NCBI GenBank assembly: GCA_937128505.1
Contig: CAKZMM010000035.1
Location: 91,394-155,393 of the forward strand
Reading direction: 5' to 3'
From: an uncultured Thermogutta sp.
Lineage (GTDB): Bacteria > Planctomycetota > Planctomycetia > Pirellulales > Thermoguttaceae
Length of the DNA: 64,000 nt
A model generated the notes under the pieces. That model was not told the origin of the DNA, did no database searches, and saw nothing but the letters and a program-made list of their open reading frames with translations. Positions 27,962 to 36,769 of the stretch are shown one piece after another; the first letter of the stretch is position 1, and every line of letters begins with the position of its first letter. The position numbers and the translations under genes were made by a program.

Positions 27962-29608
27962 ATGCCGCGAATAATCATCGATGGTCAGCCGGTAGATGTT
28001 CCTTCAGGCACTTCGATCCTCGAAGCCGCTTGGAAGCTGGGGATCGATATCCCGAATCTTTGTTATCTGCCGCCCTATCGCCCGCAGACCTCGTGCTTAG
28101 TCTGTTTGGTGAAGCTGGCAGACCGTGGTCAATTCGTACCGGCATGTGGCACGCTGGTTCAGGAAGGGATGCTCATCGACAGCGAAACTTTAGAAGTCCG
28201 GACCATGCGGCGGACATCGCTGGAGCTGCTTTTGGGAGATCATGCCGGGGACTGTTTGGCGCCATGTCAGTTTGCTTGTCCGGCGCACATGGATATTCCG
28301 CTGATGTTGCGGCAGATAACCCAACGGGATTTCTCTCATGCCATCGTCACGATTAAGCACGACATTGCTTTGCCGGCGGTTCTGGGCCGGCTTTGCTCCA
28401 GACCGTGCGAAAAGGGCTGTCGGCGGAATCCTGCCGACGGGCCTGTCGCGGTTTGCCAACTAAAGCGCTTTGTTGCGGATTGGGATTTAGGGCAGGCGAA
28501 CCCGTATTTGCCGCCGGTCGCTCCGCCCACCGGCAAACGAGTGATCATCGTGGGAGCGGGGCCTACGGGTTTAGCCGCCGCGTGGCATTTGAGACAATTC
28601 GGACACGAAGTTCTCGTATTCGAAGCCGCTCCCGAAGCTGGCGGAAGGATTCGCAAGCAATCGGGCGCCGAATTGGGTCGAGATTTGCAGGAGGATGAAA
28701 GGGCCGATGTTCTTTCGGCTTTGGCTGGGGAAACACGCCTCATCGAGGCTTTGGGGGTGGAGTTCCGCTTTGGGGTAGAGTTGGGGCGCACGGTGCACTT
28801 GAATGATTTAGCCGCCCAAGCAGATGCTATTCTTTTGGCTTGGGGCAGCGCCGCGCGGCCCTTGGCAGAGCGTTACGGCTTGGAAACCACGACACGGGGC
28901 ATCGCGGTCGATCGAACGAATTTTCAGACGAATCAGCCAGGGATTTTCGCAGCCGGCACGGCCGTGCGGGGCAAAAATCTTCTGGTTCGCAGTGTCGCAG
29001 ATGGTAAAGAAGCGGCCTGGGCCATCCACCAATTCCTCCAAGGAGAATTGCCGAGCGAGGCGGCGGAGCGTTTCTCAGTTCGCTTAGGTCGAGTTGATGA
29101 GGATGAACTGAAAATTCTGGTGGCCCGTGCGAGCTCCTCGCCCCGCTGGAATGGTGAAGATCTGATAACGCCCCTTTCGGAACCTGTGGCCGTGGAGCAA
29201 GCCAGCCGCTGTTTGCACTGCAATTGCCGGGGACTAAGCCGCTGCAAGCTCCGTCGCTATGCCGCCCTGTATGGGGCAGATCCGAACCGGTTTCGCGGAA
29301 GCCGGCCGAAGCTCCGATTGGTCGGTGCGGCCGGGGATGTCATCTACGAACCCGGTAAATGCATCGACTGCGGTTTGTGCGTGGAAATTACAAGCCAATC
29401 TGCGGAAGTCTTGGGGCTGACGTTTGTCGGACGCGGGTTCGAGATGCGCGTAGGGGTTCCCTTCGGACGAGCTGTGGCAGAAGCTTTGGGAGCCTTGGCC
29501 GCCAAATGCGTGGCGGCTTGCCCCACCGGGGCCCTCTCGTTTAAAGAATCGACTTGTCAGAAGGCTTTGTCCGCCAGCACGACGTTACCGATTTTGAGAG
29601 CTCATTAA
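27962..29608 (+). CDS. ferredoxin-GltD-like flavoprotein lacking a second nucleotide domain
   Basis: The N-terminus is a NuoG/HoxU-type [2Fe-2S] ferredoxin (Cys34, Cys45, Cys48, Cys62). Next comes the GltD/NfnB-type helical [4Fe-4S] domain (CLAPCQFACPAHMDIP, LCSRPCEKGCRRNP, about 96-155). An FAD-binding Rossmann fold follows (RVIIVGAGPTGLAAAWHLRQFG, about 191-212), then directly the late FAD segment (ILLAWGSAARPL, GIFAAGTAVRG). The NAD(P)-binding Rossmann insert found in glutamate synthase small subunits is missing; I see no second GxGxxG. The C-terminus has further cysteine clusters (CLHCNCRGLSRC, CIDCGLC, CVAACP). It probably passes electrons between the NADH-oxidising fusion upstream and an unknown acceptor. 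Confidence 0.87.
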   Translation: MPRIIIDGQPVDVPSGTSILEAAWKLGIDIPNLCYLPPYRPQTSCLVCLVKLADRGQFVPACGTLVQEGMLIDSETLEVRTMRRTSLELLLGDHAGDCLAPCQFACPAHMDIPLMLRQITQRDFSHAIVTIKHDIALPAVLGRLCSRPCEKGCRRNPADGPVAVCQLKRFVADWDLGQANPYLPPVAPPTGKRVIIVGAGPTGLAAAWHLRQFGHEVLVFEAAPEAGGRIRKQSGAELGRDLQEDERADVLSALAGETRLIEALGVEFRFGVELGRTVHLNDLAAQADAILLAWGSAARPLAERYGLETTTRGIAVDRTNFQTNQPGIFAAGTAVRGKNLLVRSVADGKEAAWAIHQFLQGELPSEAAERFSVRLGRVDEDELKILVARASSSPRWNGEDLITPLSEPVAVEQASRCLHCNCRGLSRCKLRRYAALYGADPNRFRGSRPKLRLVGAAGDVIYEPGKCIDCGLCVEITSQSAEVLGLTFVGRGFEMRVGVPFGRAVAEALGALAAKCVAACPTGALSFKESTCQKALSASTTLPILRAH

Positions 29609-30135
29609 AGCATTCAAACCTGCAAGTTCAATAGAGCGTCCCAGACTTCACGGGCAGGCTCGATCCTCGCAAACGCCACAAACGAACAAAGACCGAAGCA
29701 ACTCTTTGTAGCGGTGCGAGCGATCGGGCTTCTCCTCCTACAGTCGATCTAAACGCAAAAGCCCCACCTAGCCTTGGGAGTTCTTATTCTACTTTTCAGG
29801 CCCTGCGGATTTATCGCGCGACGGATGCGGTCGCAAAGCAGCCTCATGAGAGCAATCGAGGCTCCTCTCACATCCTCATCGATCACTCAAGTTTCCTCGC
29901 GGATCGCCACCTGGGAATAAGTGCGCGACCGAGCGACCACGGATTGCTGCGAAAAGCTTCCTCATTTTGTGCAGGTTTCCTTGCAACTTCCTCACCGTCT
30001 GGGCAGACGTACTTCGATGTCACCTCGTGCAGAAAATGTCTGGGGCTATTCCCATCGTGGCAACTCCGAGTTAAAGTTCTTGCGCGAAGTCACGACCGTC
30101 CTTTTCAACCGCCTAAATTGCGAGGAGGTGCCACC
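29609..30135. other. gap before the sialidase-like gene
   Basis: About 530 bases without a supported gene. The sialidase-like frame is open upstream to 29944, but this part does not resemble a signal peptide. Confidence 0.5.
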
Positions 30136-31374
30136 ATGCATGACATCGTTGCTCATTGCGCGGAAATCCGCCGGGAGAAATTTAAGCATGCCGCGTTATT
30201 TGCCTGCCGAAACGAGCCGCCAATACATCGTCGCAAAAAAAGAATTGGTCTGAGCGTATTTATCGGTTTTCCGGGAGCCACCGCGGGATTACTGATGGCA
30301 GCGACCACTTTGCTTTTCGGGAATTCACCTTTCAGGGAAGTGAGAGCCGGTCAACAGGAGAAAGATTCCCCCTCTCCACCATCCGCGCAGCCGGGAATCC
30401 TGCTTGCGGAATTCATCTTTACGGAAGCCCCGTTTGCTCAGTGTCATGCCTCGACTATTGCCGAGACGCCGCAAGGGCTCGTGGCGGCTTGGTTCGGAGG
30501 AACCCGAGAGGGTAAGATCGACGTAGGTATTTGGGTCTCGCGGCGCGAAGCAAGCGGCTGGACGCCGCCGGAAAGGGTAGCAGTCGGCCTTACCCCCGAG
30601 GGGACACAATATCCCTGTTGGAACCCCGTTTTGTTTCAGGTTCCCGGTGGGCCGCTGCTCCTTTTTTACAAAGTGGGTCCAAGCCCGGACCGCTGGTGGG
30701 GAATGATGACGCGGTCTGCTGACCACGGTCGAAGTTGGGAACAAGCCCAGCGACTACCGGAAGGACAACTTGGGCCCATCAAAAACAAGCCGGTTTTTCT
30801 GGCGGATGGACGACTTCTGTGCGGCTCGAGCACGGAACACGACGGTTGGCGGGTCCATATGGAATGGACCTCCGATTGGGGTGGCACTTGGCAGCGAACC
30901 CCGCCGCTGAACGACGGGCGTACGCTGGGAGCCATCCAACCGACGATCTTCATCCATCCAAGTTCCGGACGAATTCAGATCCTTTGCCGAAGTAGGCAAC
31001 AGCGAATTGCTGAAGCCTGGTCAGAGGACGGTGGCATCAGTTGGAGTCCGATGAGCCTTTCGATGCTTCCTAACCCGAACGCGGGGATCGACGGGGTAAC
31101 TCTTAAAGATGGTCGTCACCTTTTGGTTTACAACCATACCACCCGAGGACGCAGCCCCCTGAATGTTGCGGTATCGAGCGATGGAAAAAACTGGCAAGCC
31201 GCGGCAGTTCTTGAAAACGAACCCGGCGAATATTCTTACCCTGCCGTGATTCAGACTTCCGACGGCCGAGTGCACCTCACCTACACTTGGCGGCGGCAGC
31301 GGATTAAGCATGTTGTCATCGACCCGGCAGCTTTGGTTCTGCGACCCATGCCCGAGGGAATTTGGCCCGAGTGA
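30136..31374 (+). CDS. BNR-repeat sialidase-like secreted protein
   Basis: The 412-residue product starts at ATG 30136 with GAGGAGG 7 bases upstream. A membrane or signal segment (GLSVFIGFPGATAGLLMAATTLLFG) follows a basic N-terminus of about 35 residues. The mature domain is a six-bladed propeller with four Asp-box (BNR) motifs: SADHGRSWEQ, TSDWGGTWQR, SEDGGISWSP and SSDGKNWQA, plus a FWNP-like NPVLF region and PKPV/KNKPVFLADGRLLCG. Planctomycete members of this family are called exo-alpha-sialidases by similarity, but many may cleave other sugars. I can see the fold but cannot confirm the arginine triad. It converges with the HzsA-related gene. Confidence 0.86.
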   Translation: MHDIVAHCAEIRREKFKHAALFACRNEPPIHRRKKRIGLSVFIGFPGATAGLLMAATTLLFGNSPFREVRAGQQEKDSPSPPSAQPGILLAEFIFTEAPFAQCHASTIAETPQGLVAAWFGGTREGKIDVGIWVSRREASGWTPPERVAVGLTPEGTQYPCWNPVLFQVPGGPLLLFYKVGPSPDRWWGMMTRSADHGRSWEQAQRLPEGQLGPIKNKPVFLADGRLLCGSSTEHDGWRVHMEWTSDWGGTWQRTPPLNDGRTLGAIQPTIFIHPSSGRIQILCRSRQQRIAEAWSEDGGISWSPMSLSMLPNPNAGIDGVTLKDGRHLLVYNHTTRGRSPLNVAVSSDGKNWQAAAVLENEPGEYSYPAVIQTSDGRVHLTYTWRRQRIKHVVIDPAALVLRPMPEGIWPE

Positions 31375-31447
31375 AGTTGCCTCAGGTTCTGGTAGACGTG
31401 CGGAAAATCCGAGAATCAAAAGACCGGCAATCGCTCAGGGCGGCAAG

Positions 31448-34400
31448 CTACGGCGGGTTGACCACCTGCACGTCGGAACCTTCCGCGATCCACCAAGCGC
31501 GGAGCTGTTCTAGTTCGCCTTCCTGCTCATCGCTGAAATGGCCAAGTCGCTGCGCATAGGTATCCATCCAAGTGATGAGCCGCTCCAAACTCTCTGCATC
31601 GAGGGTTATGCCCGCGTGCCCCTGCGGTTGTGTCAAGAACGATAACAACTTGCTTTTCCGCGCCGGACAATCCCCTGGGATCGAGCGATCCTTTTCGAAC
31701 GCCAGCTTGAACAAATCGTCGTCCGCATAGTGGATCAGCGCCTCATAAGATCGGGGAGCCGAAAGATCGAAAGCCCTCGCTTTGGGGTCCGCGGCGTCGC
31801 TACGGTGGCAATCCACACAATATCGATCGAGTACCGGCTGCACCAAACGGTCGAATCGCAAGGGCCACGATCCCTCGGGTCCTAAAGCGGGCTTAACCGG
31901 GCCGAAGCGCCAAGCGACGGGCTCCCGGCTTGCCGGCGGACTGTGGTCGCGCGGCTCGTGGCAGCCAATACAGCTTTGTGTTTCCCCCGGTTGCACGTAG
32001 GCCAGGCTCCGCATGGTCTGTACAGCCATCCCCTGCTCATCCAGGGCTTGGAAAAAAACAGGGATCCCGCTGGGGACTTCGAACCAGGCAGAACCATCCT
32101 CGTAAACTGGAACCGTGCCCAACACGTACTTGCCGGGATCCTCCCGCGACACCCCCAGAACCGGTGTATTCATGTGGGGTTGAACTTTCGGTGGCACCGC
32201 AACAATCCGCAGCCTCTTAATGGTTCCCCGCGGGATCGGCTCCAGCCCCCGGTAAACATCGAGGAGAAAGAAGCTCCCCTTTTGAAAATCGTTTGGGACG
32301 ACCGTCTCGGAAATGACCGGCGGCACGGGTCGCGGCCGGACAGGTAGCGGATAAAAGCTGCCGATAGCCCCGTCACGATGCAGGAGCTCCAAGTTGCCGA
32401 ATCGATCCAACAAATAAATCCCGGTTGGGTTGACGGGATTACGCTCGTCGATGACGAAAAAATGTTGCGGAAGCGGGCGATCGCTCCAGGCCACGAGGTA
32501 AAAATCCTCGCTCAACGGATAGGGGTTGACATAATAATGCTCGGGCCAACCCTCTGTTTCCGGGAAACAAACCTCCGGGGTTACACGCTCCAAAGGCCTT
32601 TCGAATTCGGTGCCTCGACTCCGGTCCAGTAGCACCAGCGACCCACCCAGGTTCGAGTGATGTGCCGAGGCTGTGAACAGCAGTTTGGTCGAACCCGGAA
32701 CCGGCCGTGCTTCAAAAACGCATTGGGGCCGGCTGGTGAAATTGCCATAGACAAGCTGGGCATTGGTGCCATCCGGGTCCGTGGCCCACAAGCTGATAAA
32801 CGGCCCATTGAACCGATCGATATAGTCCCATCGTGCATACAGAATGCGGCTATCATGTCCAATTGCCGGGGTCCATTCAAAGTTTTCGAAAGCGGATATG
32901 GGATAGATTCGCTGCGTCCCCGGCTCCAGCCGATGCAAGGTAAACACCGGAACAGGTCGCCAATTGTCACCCCCACAACGCACGTAACTGTCCGGCAGGC
33001 TCGAAAACCGATTCGTGGGACACTCGTGCGGACGCACCTGAAGCCCTTTGCCCTTACGGGTAGAAAGAAATACGATATCGCCGCACGGGAGATACCGCGG
33101 GCTGAAATCGTCGTACTTCCCCCGGGTCAGTTGCCGCAATCCAGAGCCGTCGAGATTCATCTCGAAAATGTGGTAGAAGGCATCCTCCGGCAGGTTCTCC
33201 TTATTGACCTTGTCGCGAACGTCAAAAAGCCCCGGATAATGCCGGGCAAAAGAAAAAACTACCTTCCGGCCGTCATACGAGATATCTGGATCCAAGAAGC
33301 TTCCTAAGGGCCAGCCCTCTGTCAGGCAGCGAACCACAGGGATATCCGACCGAAATCCTTCCAGTAGATAGAGTCCTCCACCGGGCCGAGCCCACCAACC
33401 GTAATATTGATCCGACATGTGCGGAAAAGCCGGCGGCACCCGCTTCACAAAGAGTATCCGATCGAAATCCAAGAGGGGATTCGCCAGCGCCATCCGCCGT
33501 ATCGCCCAGCGAGCACGGCGATAAAGCTGCCACCATCGGTCGACATCCGGAGCCGAAAAGGCAGTCGGCCCGGCTACAAAGGGTTCATTACCCGGTTGCC
33601 TTTCTCCCGCAGACAATTCGCCGGCTGCGCGGTTTACCGCTTCGAGCTCCGCCACATAGGTGCGAACATCTAGCCCCGAATGTGCCAAGCATTCGGCAAG
33701 TTTCAAGCCTCGTTTCAGAGTTTGTTCCAGCACCTGCGGCCCCACGACAAATGGAACCGAACGAGAATGCCGCACCGACCACGGGCTCACGCTGCTCTGG
33801 GTTGCAGGCTTCCACAAAGCTAAATTCGTTTTGTGGTCTTCCCCGTATACCTCCACCTCGTCGAGATGAAAGTAGCTTTTGCCCGGTAGCTGTAGACGAA
33901 CAAACCGCGCCGGCAAATTCGGCAAAGAGATCACCAACGGCTTTCCGTCGCTATGGCCGAGGAACAATGTGCCGTCGTGTTGGTAAGCTTGCTGCCATTG
34001 CGAGCCGTCTTGCGATAGCAAAAGAATGATGTGGCAGTTCCTTTCCCCGCACGAATCGCAGCGGTTATACAGAACCACCCTCGTGAGCCGGTGGATTTGT
34101 CCCAAATCCACTTGCCACCAAGGACGCTCTTCATTTTCGGTGTGAAAACCCCACTTCCCGGTGATTTCCCCGTCACATCCTCCTAAGGCATCCTCCTCCG
34201 GCAAGACCGTGGGACCATGCGGCCGGCTACTGCGACGCTCTTCGGCCCGTAACCAGTCCTTTTCCACCTGCTCCTGCCAAGCGGAATTCGACGATAAACC
34301 GCTGGATTGCCCATCATCGCACCAACCCGGCCCGACCAAACCGGCGATCAATACCGCCAGCAAAACACCGAGCAAGATATCGAGCAAGACATTGAGAAGG

Positions 34401-34564
34401 AAATGGCGGTTATCTTGGACGACTAAAGTTCGAAGAAGTTTCGAAGAGCCGTGCACAGGGCCGCAATAGCATCCGCCTGCGCCGCGACAAGTTGCCCGAG
34501 ACCCATTTCGCCCGGAGTATGCCGCGCTCCTCGGCGGACGGAGGGTAAGCTTCTGGGGCATCAT
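31448..34564 (-). CDS. HzsA-related c-type cytochrome with N-terminal discoidin domain
   Basis: The 1038-residue protein has a hydrophobic export segment (about residues 55-80), then an F5/8-type-C (discoidin) domain (about 120-240; WGFHTENEERPWWQVDLGQ, VRLQLPG, LDEVEVYG). A long region follows with TolB-like propeller repeats (LDPDISYDGRKVVFSFARH, FEMNLDGSGLRQLTRGKYDDFSP), matching the hydrazine synthase alpha-subunit (HzsA) middle domain. Two c-type haem motifs lie near the C-terminus: CIGCH at 865-869 and CVDCH at 916-920. HzsA proper belongs to anammox bacteria. HzsA-related proteins without the beta/gamma subunits are widespread in other planctomycetes with unknown role. The neighbours give no nitrogen-metabolism genes. 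Start ATG 34564; a downstream GTG is possible. Confidence 0.86.
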   Translation of the reverse strand: MMPQKLTLRPPRSAAYSGRNGSRATCRGAGGCYCGPVHGSSKLLRTLVVQDNRHFLLNVLLDILLGVLLAVLIAGLVGPGWCDDGQSSGLSSNSAWQEQVEKDWLRAEERRSSRPHGPTVLPEEDALGGCDGEITGKWGFHTENEERPWWQVDLGQIHRLTRVVLYNRCDSCGERNCHIILLLSQDGSQWQQAYQHDGTLFLGHSDGKPLVISLPNLPARFVRLQLPGKSYFHLDEVEVYGEDHKTNLALWKPATQSSVSPWSVRHSRSVPFVVGPQVLEQTLKRGLKLAECLAHSGLDVRTYVAELEAVNRAAGELSAGERQPGNEPFVAGPTAFSAPDVDRWWQLYRRARWAIRRMALANPLLDFDRILFVKRVPPAFPHMSDQYYGWWARPGGGLYLLEGFRSDIPVVRCLTEGWPLGSFLDPDISYDGRKVVFSFARHYPGLFDVRDKVNKENLPEDAFYHIFEMNLDGSGLRQLTRGKYDDFSPRYLPCGDIVFLSTRKGKGLQVRPHECPTNRFSSLPDSYVRCGGDNWRPVPVFTLHRLEPGTQRIYPISAFENFEWTPAIGHDSRILYARWDYIDRFNGPFISLWATDPDGTNAQLVYGNFTSRPQCVFEARPVPGSTKLLFTASAHHSNLGGSLVLLDRSRGTEFERPLERVTPEVCFPETEGWPEHYYVNPYPLSEDFYLVAWSDRPLPQHFFVIDERNPVNPTGIYLLDRFGNLELLHRDGAIGSFYPLPVRPRPVPPVISETVVPNDFQKGSFFLLDVYRGLEPIPRGTIKRLRIVAVPPKVQPHMNTPVLGVSREDPGKYVLGTVPVYEDGSAWFEVPSGIPVFFQALDEQGMAVQTMRSLAYVQPGETQSCIGCHEPRDHSPPASREPVAWRFGPVKPALGPEGSWPLRFDRLVQPVLDRYCVDCHRSDAADPKARAFDLSAPRSYEALIHYADDDLFKLAFEKDRSIPGDCPARKSKLLSFLTQPQGHAGITLDAESLERLITWMDTYAQRLGHFSDEQEGELEQLRAWWIAEGSDVQVVNPP

Positions 34565-34894
34565 GGCAGTATCCCCGTAGAAGGTTAAGGTATTGGCTGG
34601 GACTTGCCCGGATTATAATCACCGGTTTGCATGCCGAGCAACGTCCTACCTGGCACCGACCAAAAATTCTGCACTCCATCAGACGGTCTTTGACGGCTAA
34701 CGCTCCCTTTGCGCGCCGCGAGCCCTTTCCATCATCAATAAAGGATCTCCGGCACGCGCGCTTTTTCCAATCCCGATTCGGCTACCGCTTGCGCCACACG
34801 AAATGAACGCAGAAACTATCAACTGAAAATGAGCCTAGATATTCCCAATTGAAAAAGGGTCGACTGACCCGCGGCATCTAACCACGAAAGCCGG
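34565..34894. other. gap upstream of the HzsA-related gene
   Basis: 330 bases with nothing supported; it should contain the promoter of the HzsA-related gene. Confidence 0.5.
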
Positions 34895-35614
34895 TCAACG
34901 AGCAAAATTCCACTCGTCTTGCCCGTAAACCTCATGGACCAATCTGCGAACCTTTTCCCTGGGCCAATCTTCCAAGCTCTCCCAGGCATGCCACGCCGAA
35001 CGTAACGCTTGAATGATCAACTCCCGAGGAAGCGGCAGGTTGGTCAGGAACTCATCGTGATCGCGATTTCGTCGCCAGGCGGGTTGTCGCGGCGGTAGTC
35101 GTAAGAAGTCCCGGACTCGATCTATTGCAAAATTATAGAGTATCGTTCCATGATAAAGAACTGCTTGCTGTTTGATTCGCAAACTATTGCCGGAGAATTT
35201 TCTGTCCTGATAGGCTATATCGCTTATTCCTTGACGATCGATTTCCGGCAGTTGAGTCCGCAAAGCTTCAACTATTCTTCCCAAAACGCACTCATGGATC
35301 GCCTCGATCTGATGGCTTAATGGGAATCCCACTCGGGGGGCAATCAGTGTATAGATCAGACAGCCCCCTCCCAGCAAAACCGCCGCTCCCCCACTTGCGC
35401 GGCGCAACACCGGCACACCGGCTTGGCGGCAGATTTCCAGATGCACCTCATCCTGAACTCGACTGGACCGCCCCACCACCACGCACCAGTCCGGCCTCTC
35501 CCAAATACGGAGTACCCCTACTGAATCGGACGCGGCAGTTTCCATCAGAGCCTCGTCTAAAGCGAGATCTTCGGCAGCAGTCGGCAGGGTCAAATCCAAA
35601 AAGAGCATGAACAT
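34895..35614 (-). CDS. lipoate-protein ligase / lipoyl(octanoyl)transferase family protein
   Basis: The protein belongs to the BPL/LplA/LipB superfamily that attaches lipoyl or octanoyl groups to lysines of dehydrogenase E2 and glycine-cleavage H proteins. Visible motifs are VVVGRSSRVQDEVHLE, the substrate loop VPVLRRASGGAAVLLGGGCLIYTL, and the conserved lysine in YQDRKFSGNSLRIKQQAVLYHGTILYNF. It has 239 residues from ATG 35614. The frame is open to 35695 but the extra residues do not fit the family, and no good ribosome-binding site decides the start. Ligase and amidotransferase activities cannot be separated from sequence alone. Confidence 0.85.
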   Translation of the reverse strand: MFMLFLDLTLPTAAEDLALDEALMETAASDSVGVLRIWERPDWCVVVGRSSRVQDEVHLEICRQAGVPVLRRASGGAAVLLGGGCLIYTLIAPRVGFPLSHQIEAIHECVLGRIVEALRTQLPEIDRQGISDIAYQDRKFSGNSLRIKQQAVLYHGTILYNFAIDRVRDFLRLPPRQPAWRRNRDHDEFLTNLPLPRELIIQALRSAWHAWESLEDWPREKVRRLVHEVYGQDEWNFAR

Positions 35615-35801
35615 ACCAAACCCGCGCAGGGTCTCCGGCCCAAGACCTCCAAAGGTTTCAGACCGAATCGGCGCAAAAAAGCCTACTCCCATCAATCAAT
35701 ACGGCTTAGCGGACAACCGAGCAAACTGCGCCGCACCACTTGGTACAGTACTTGATGCGGATTCCTGGGACAAAAGCACCATGAACACCCCGAGAGGTCG
35801 T

Positions 35802-36206
35802 TTACGAGTATCCGAGCTCGTCGAGTTCTTCCTCGGAAAGTCCGTGATAATGCGCCAATTCGTGAAGAATGGTCAGTCTGATTTGCCGAAGGAGCCGCTT
35901 TCGGTTCAATCGACCGCGCCGGTCCCGGGCGGCGGCCATGATCCCGGCTCGATAGATGGTCACTACCGGCGGTAATGCTGCCGCATGCTCGTTGCTTCGT
36001 TCGGTAATGGCAAGCCCGCTAAATAGTCCGCAGAGTTCCTCCGGATCTGAAGTCCCTGTTTCCCGCAAGACGCTCTCGGCGGGGTAATCCTCAACATGCA
36101 GAGGCACTTCCTCCAATAGCCTTTGAAGGTGCGGAGGCAGTTGGGCCAACACCTCTTCCACCAACTCGTCGAATACCTCACGCCAGTCCTGACGATGCGA
36201 ATCCAT
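35802..36206 (-). CDS. zincin-like metallopeptidase family protein (DUF1025 type)
   Basis: The 134-residue protein starts at ATG 36206. It ends in the zinc motif ILHELAHYHGLSEEELDELGY, with His115, Glu116 and His119 and Gly122, as in the small 'metallopeptidase family protein' group. The N-terminal half (EVFDELVEEVLAQLPPHLQRLLEEVPLHVED) and middle (YRAGIMAAARDRRGRLNRKRLLRQIRLTI) match too. These proteins are cytoplasmic and widespread; substrates and even protease activity are unproven. It lies upstream of the lipoyl-ligase gene on the same strand, with about 190 bases between. Confidence 0.9.
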   Translation of the reverse strand: MDSHRQDWREVFDELVEEVLAQLPPHLQRLLEEVPLHVEDYPAESVLRETGTSDPEELCGLFSGLAITERSNEHAAALPPVVTIYRAGIMAAARDRRGRLNRKRLLRQIRLTILHELAHYHGLSEEELDELGYS

Positions 36207-36574
36207 CTTTTGGCCGCTCGTGCAATTTCTCTTAACGTACCCGTCGGCCCGATAGTTCGTGGAAGGATTTCTCGACTTCTGTCCACTCAAGCCCACTTAT
36301 TGGTATGCACCCATGAGGTTTCCTGATTCGCTTACGCCAGTTTACATCTAAGGTTCTTGCTGAGGATCGCCGGTTTTCGGCGCTAGCCGCAACGCATTTC
36401 GGCGCTAGCCATAACGCAGAACGACTACTCGGCGCTACCAAAAGCTGGTCCGACGATTTAAGAAGGCTGCCCAACTTCCTCAAAACTCACCCCTGCCACG
36501 GGGCCAAAACGAAAGATACTTTCTGGCCCAGATTCCTCCAAGGTCCTAAAGCCGTGCTGAGTGATTCGGAGTTT
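36207..36574. other. gap holding a 22-bp tandem repeat
   Basis: 368 bases without a gene. The repeat at 36375-36439 is listed separately. Confidence 0.5.
36375..36439. repeat. 22-bp tandem duplication plus a partial third copy
   Basis: Units at 36375-36396 and 36397-36418 share TTTCGGCGCTAGCC and AACGCA. A partial copy, CTCGGCGCTACC, lies at 36428-36439. Confidence 0.93.
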
Positions 36575-36769
36575 TTAAGCGGGTGCACCGGGAGTACTGG
36601 GCTCGCCCCCGTTGTCATTTTCGCGGAGGTCCGGTGTCTCGATATCAATTTGGGAATGCAAATGTTCCGTGGAACCTGGAGTAGTGAGAACCTTCCAAAT
36701 ACACCAGGCCAGCATCCCCGTGACGATCCCCACGGAAAGGATCATGATTAGCCAACCACCAACGGTCAT
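36575..36769 (-). CDS. MetS-type small subunit of NSS transporter
   Basis: The 64-residue protein begins at ATG 36769, overlapping the NSS transporter stop by 4 bases (ATGA), which implies translational coupling. It has a single transmembrane helix ([20 protein letters not shown], about residues 1-20, continuing AWCIWKVL) and a charged, proline-rich cytoplasmic tail. This is the layout of MetS, the small subunit required with the large subunit MetP in Corynebacterium methionine uptake. Assignment rests on topology and position. Confidence 0.85.
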   Translation of the reverse strand: MTVGGWLIMILSVGIVTGMLAWCIWKVLTTPGSTEHLHSQIDIETPDLRENDNGGEPSTPGAPA

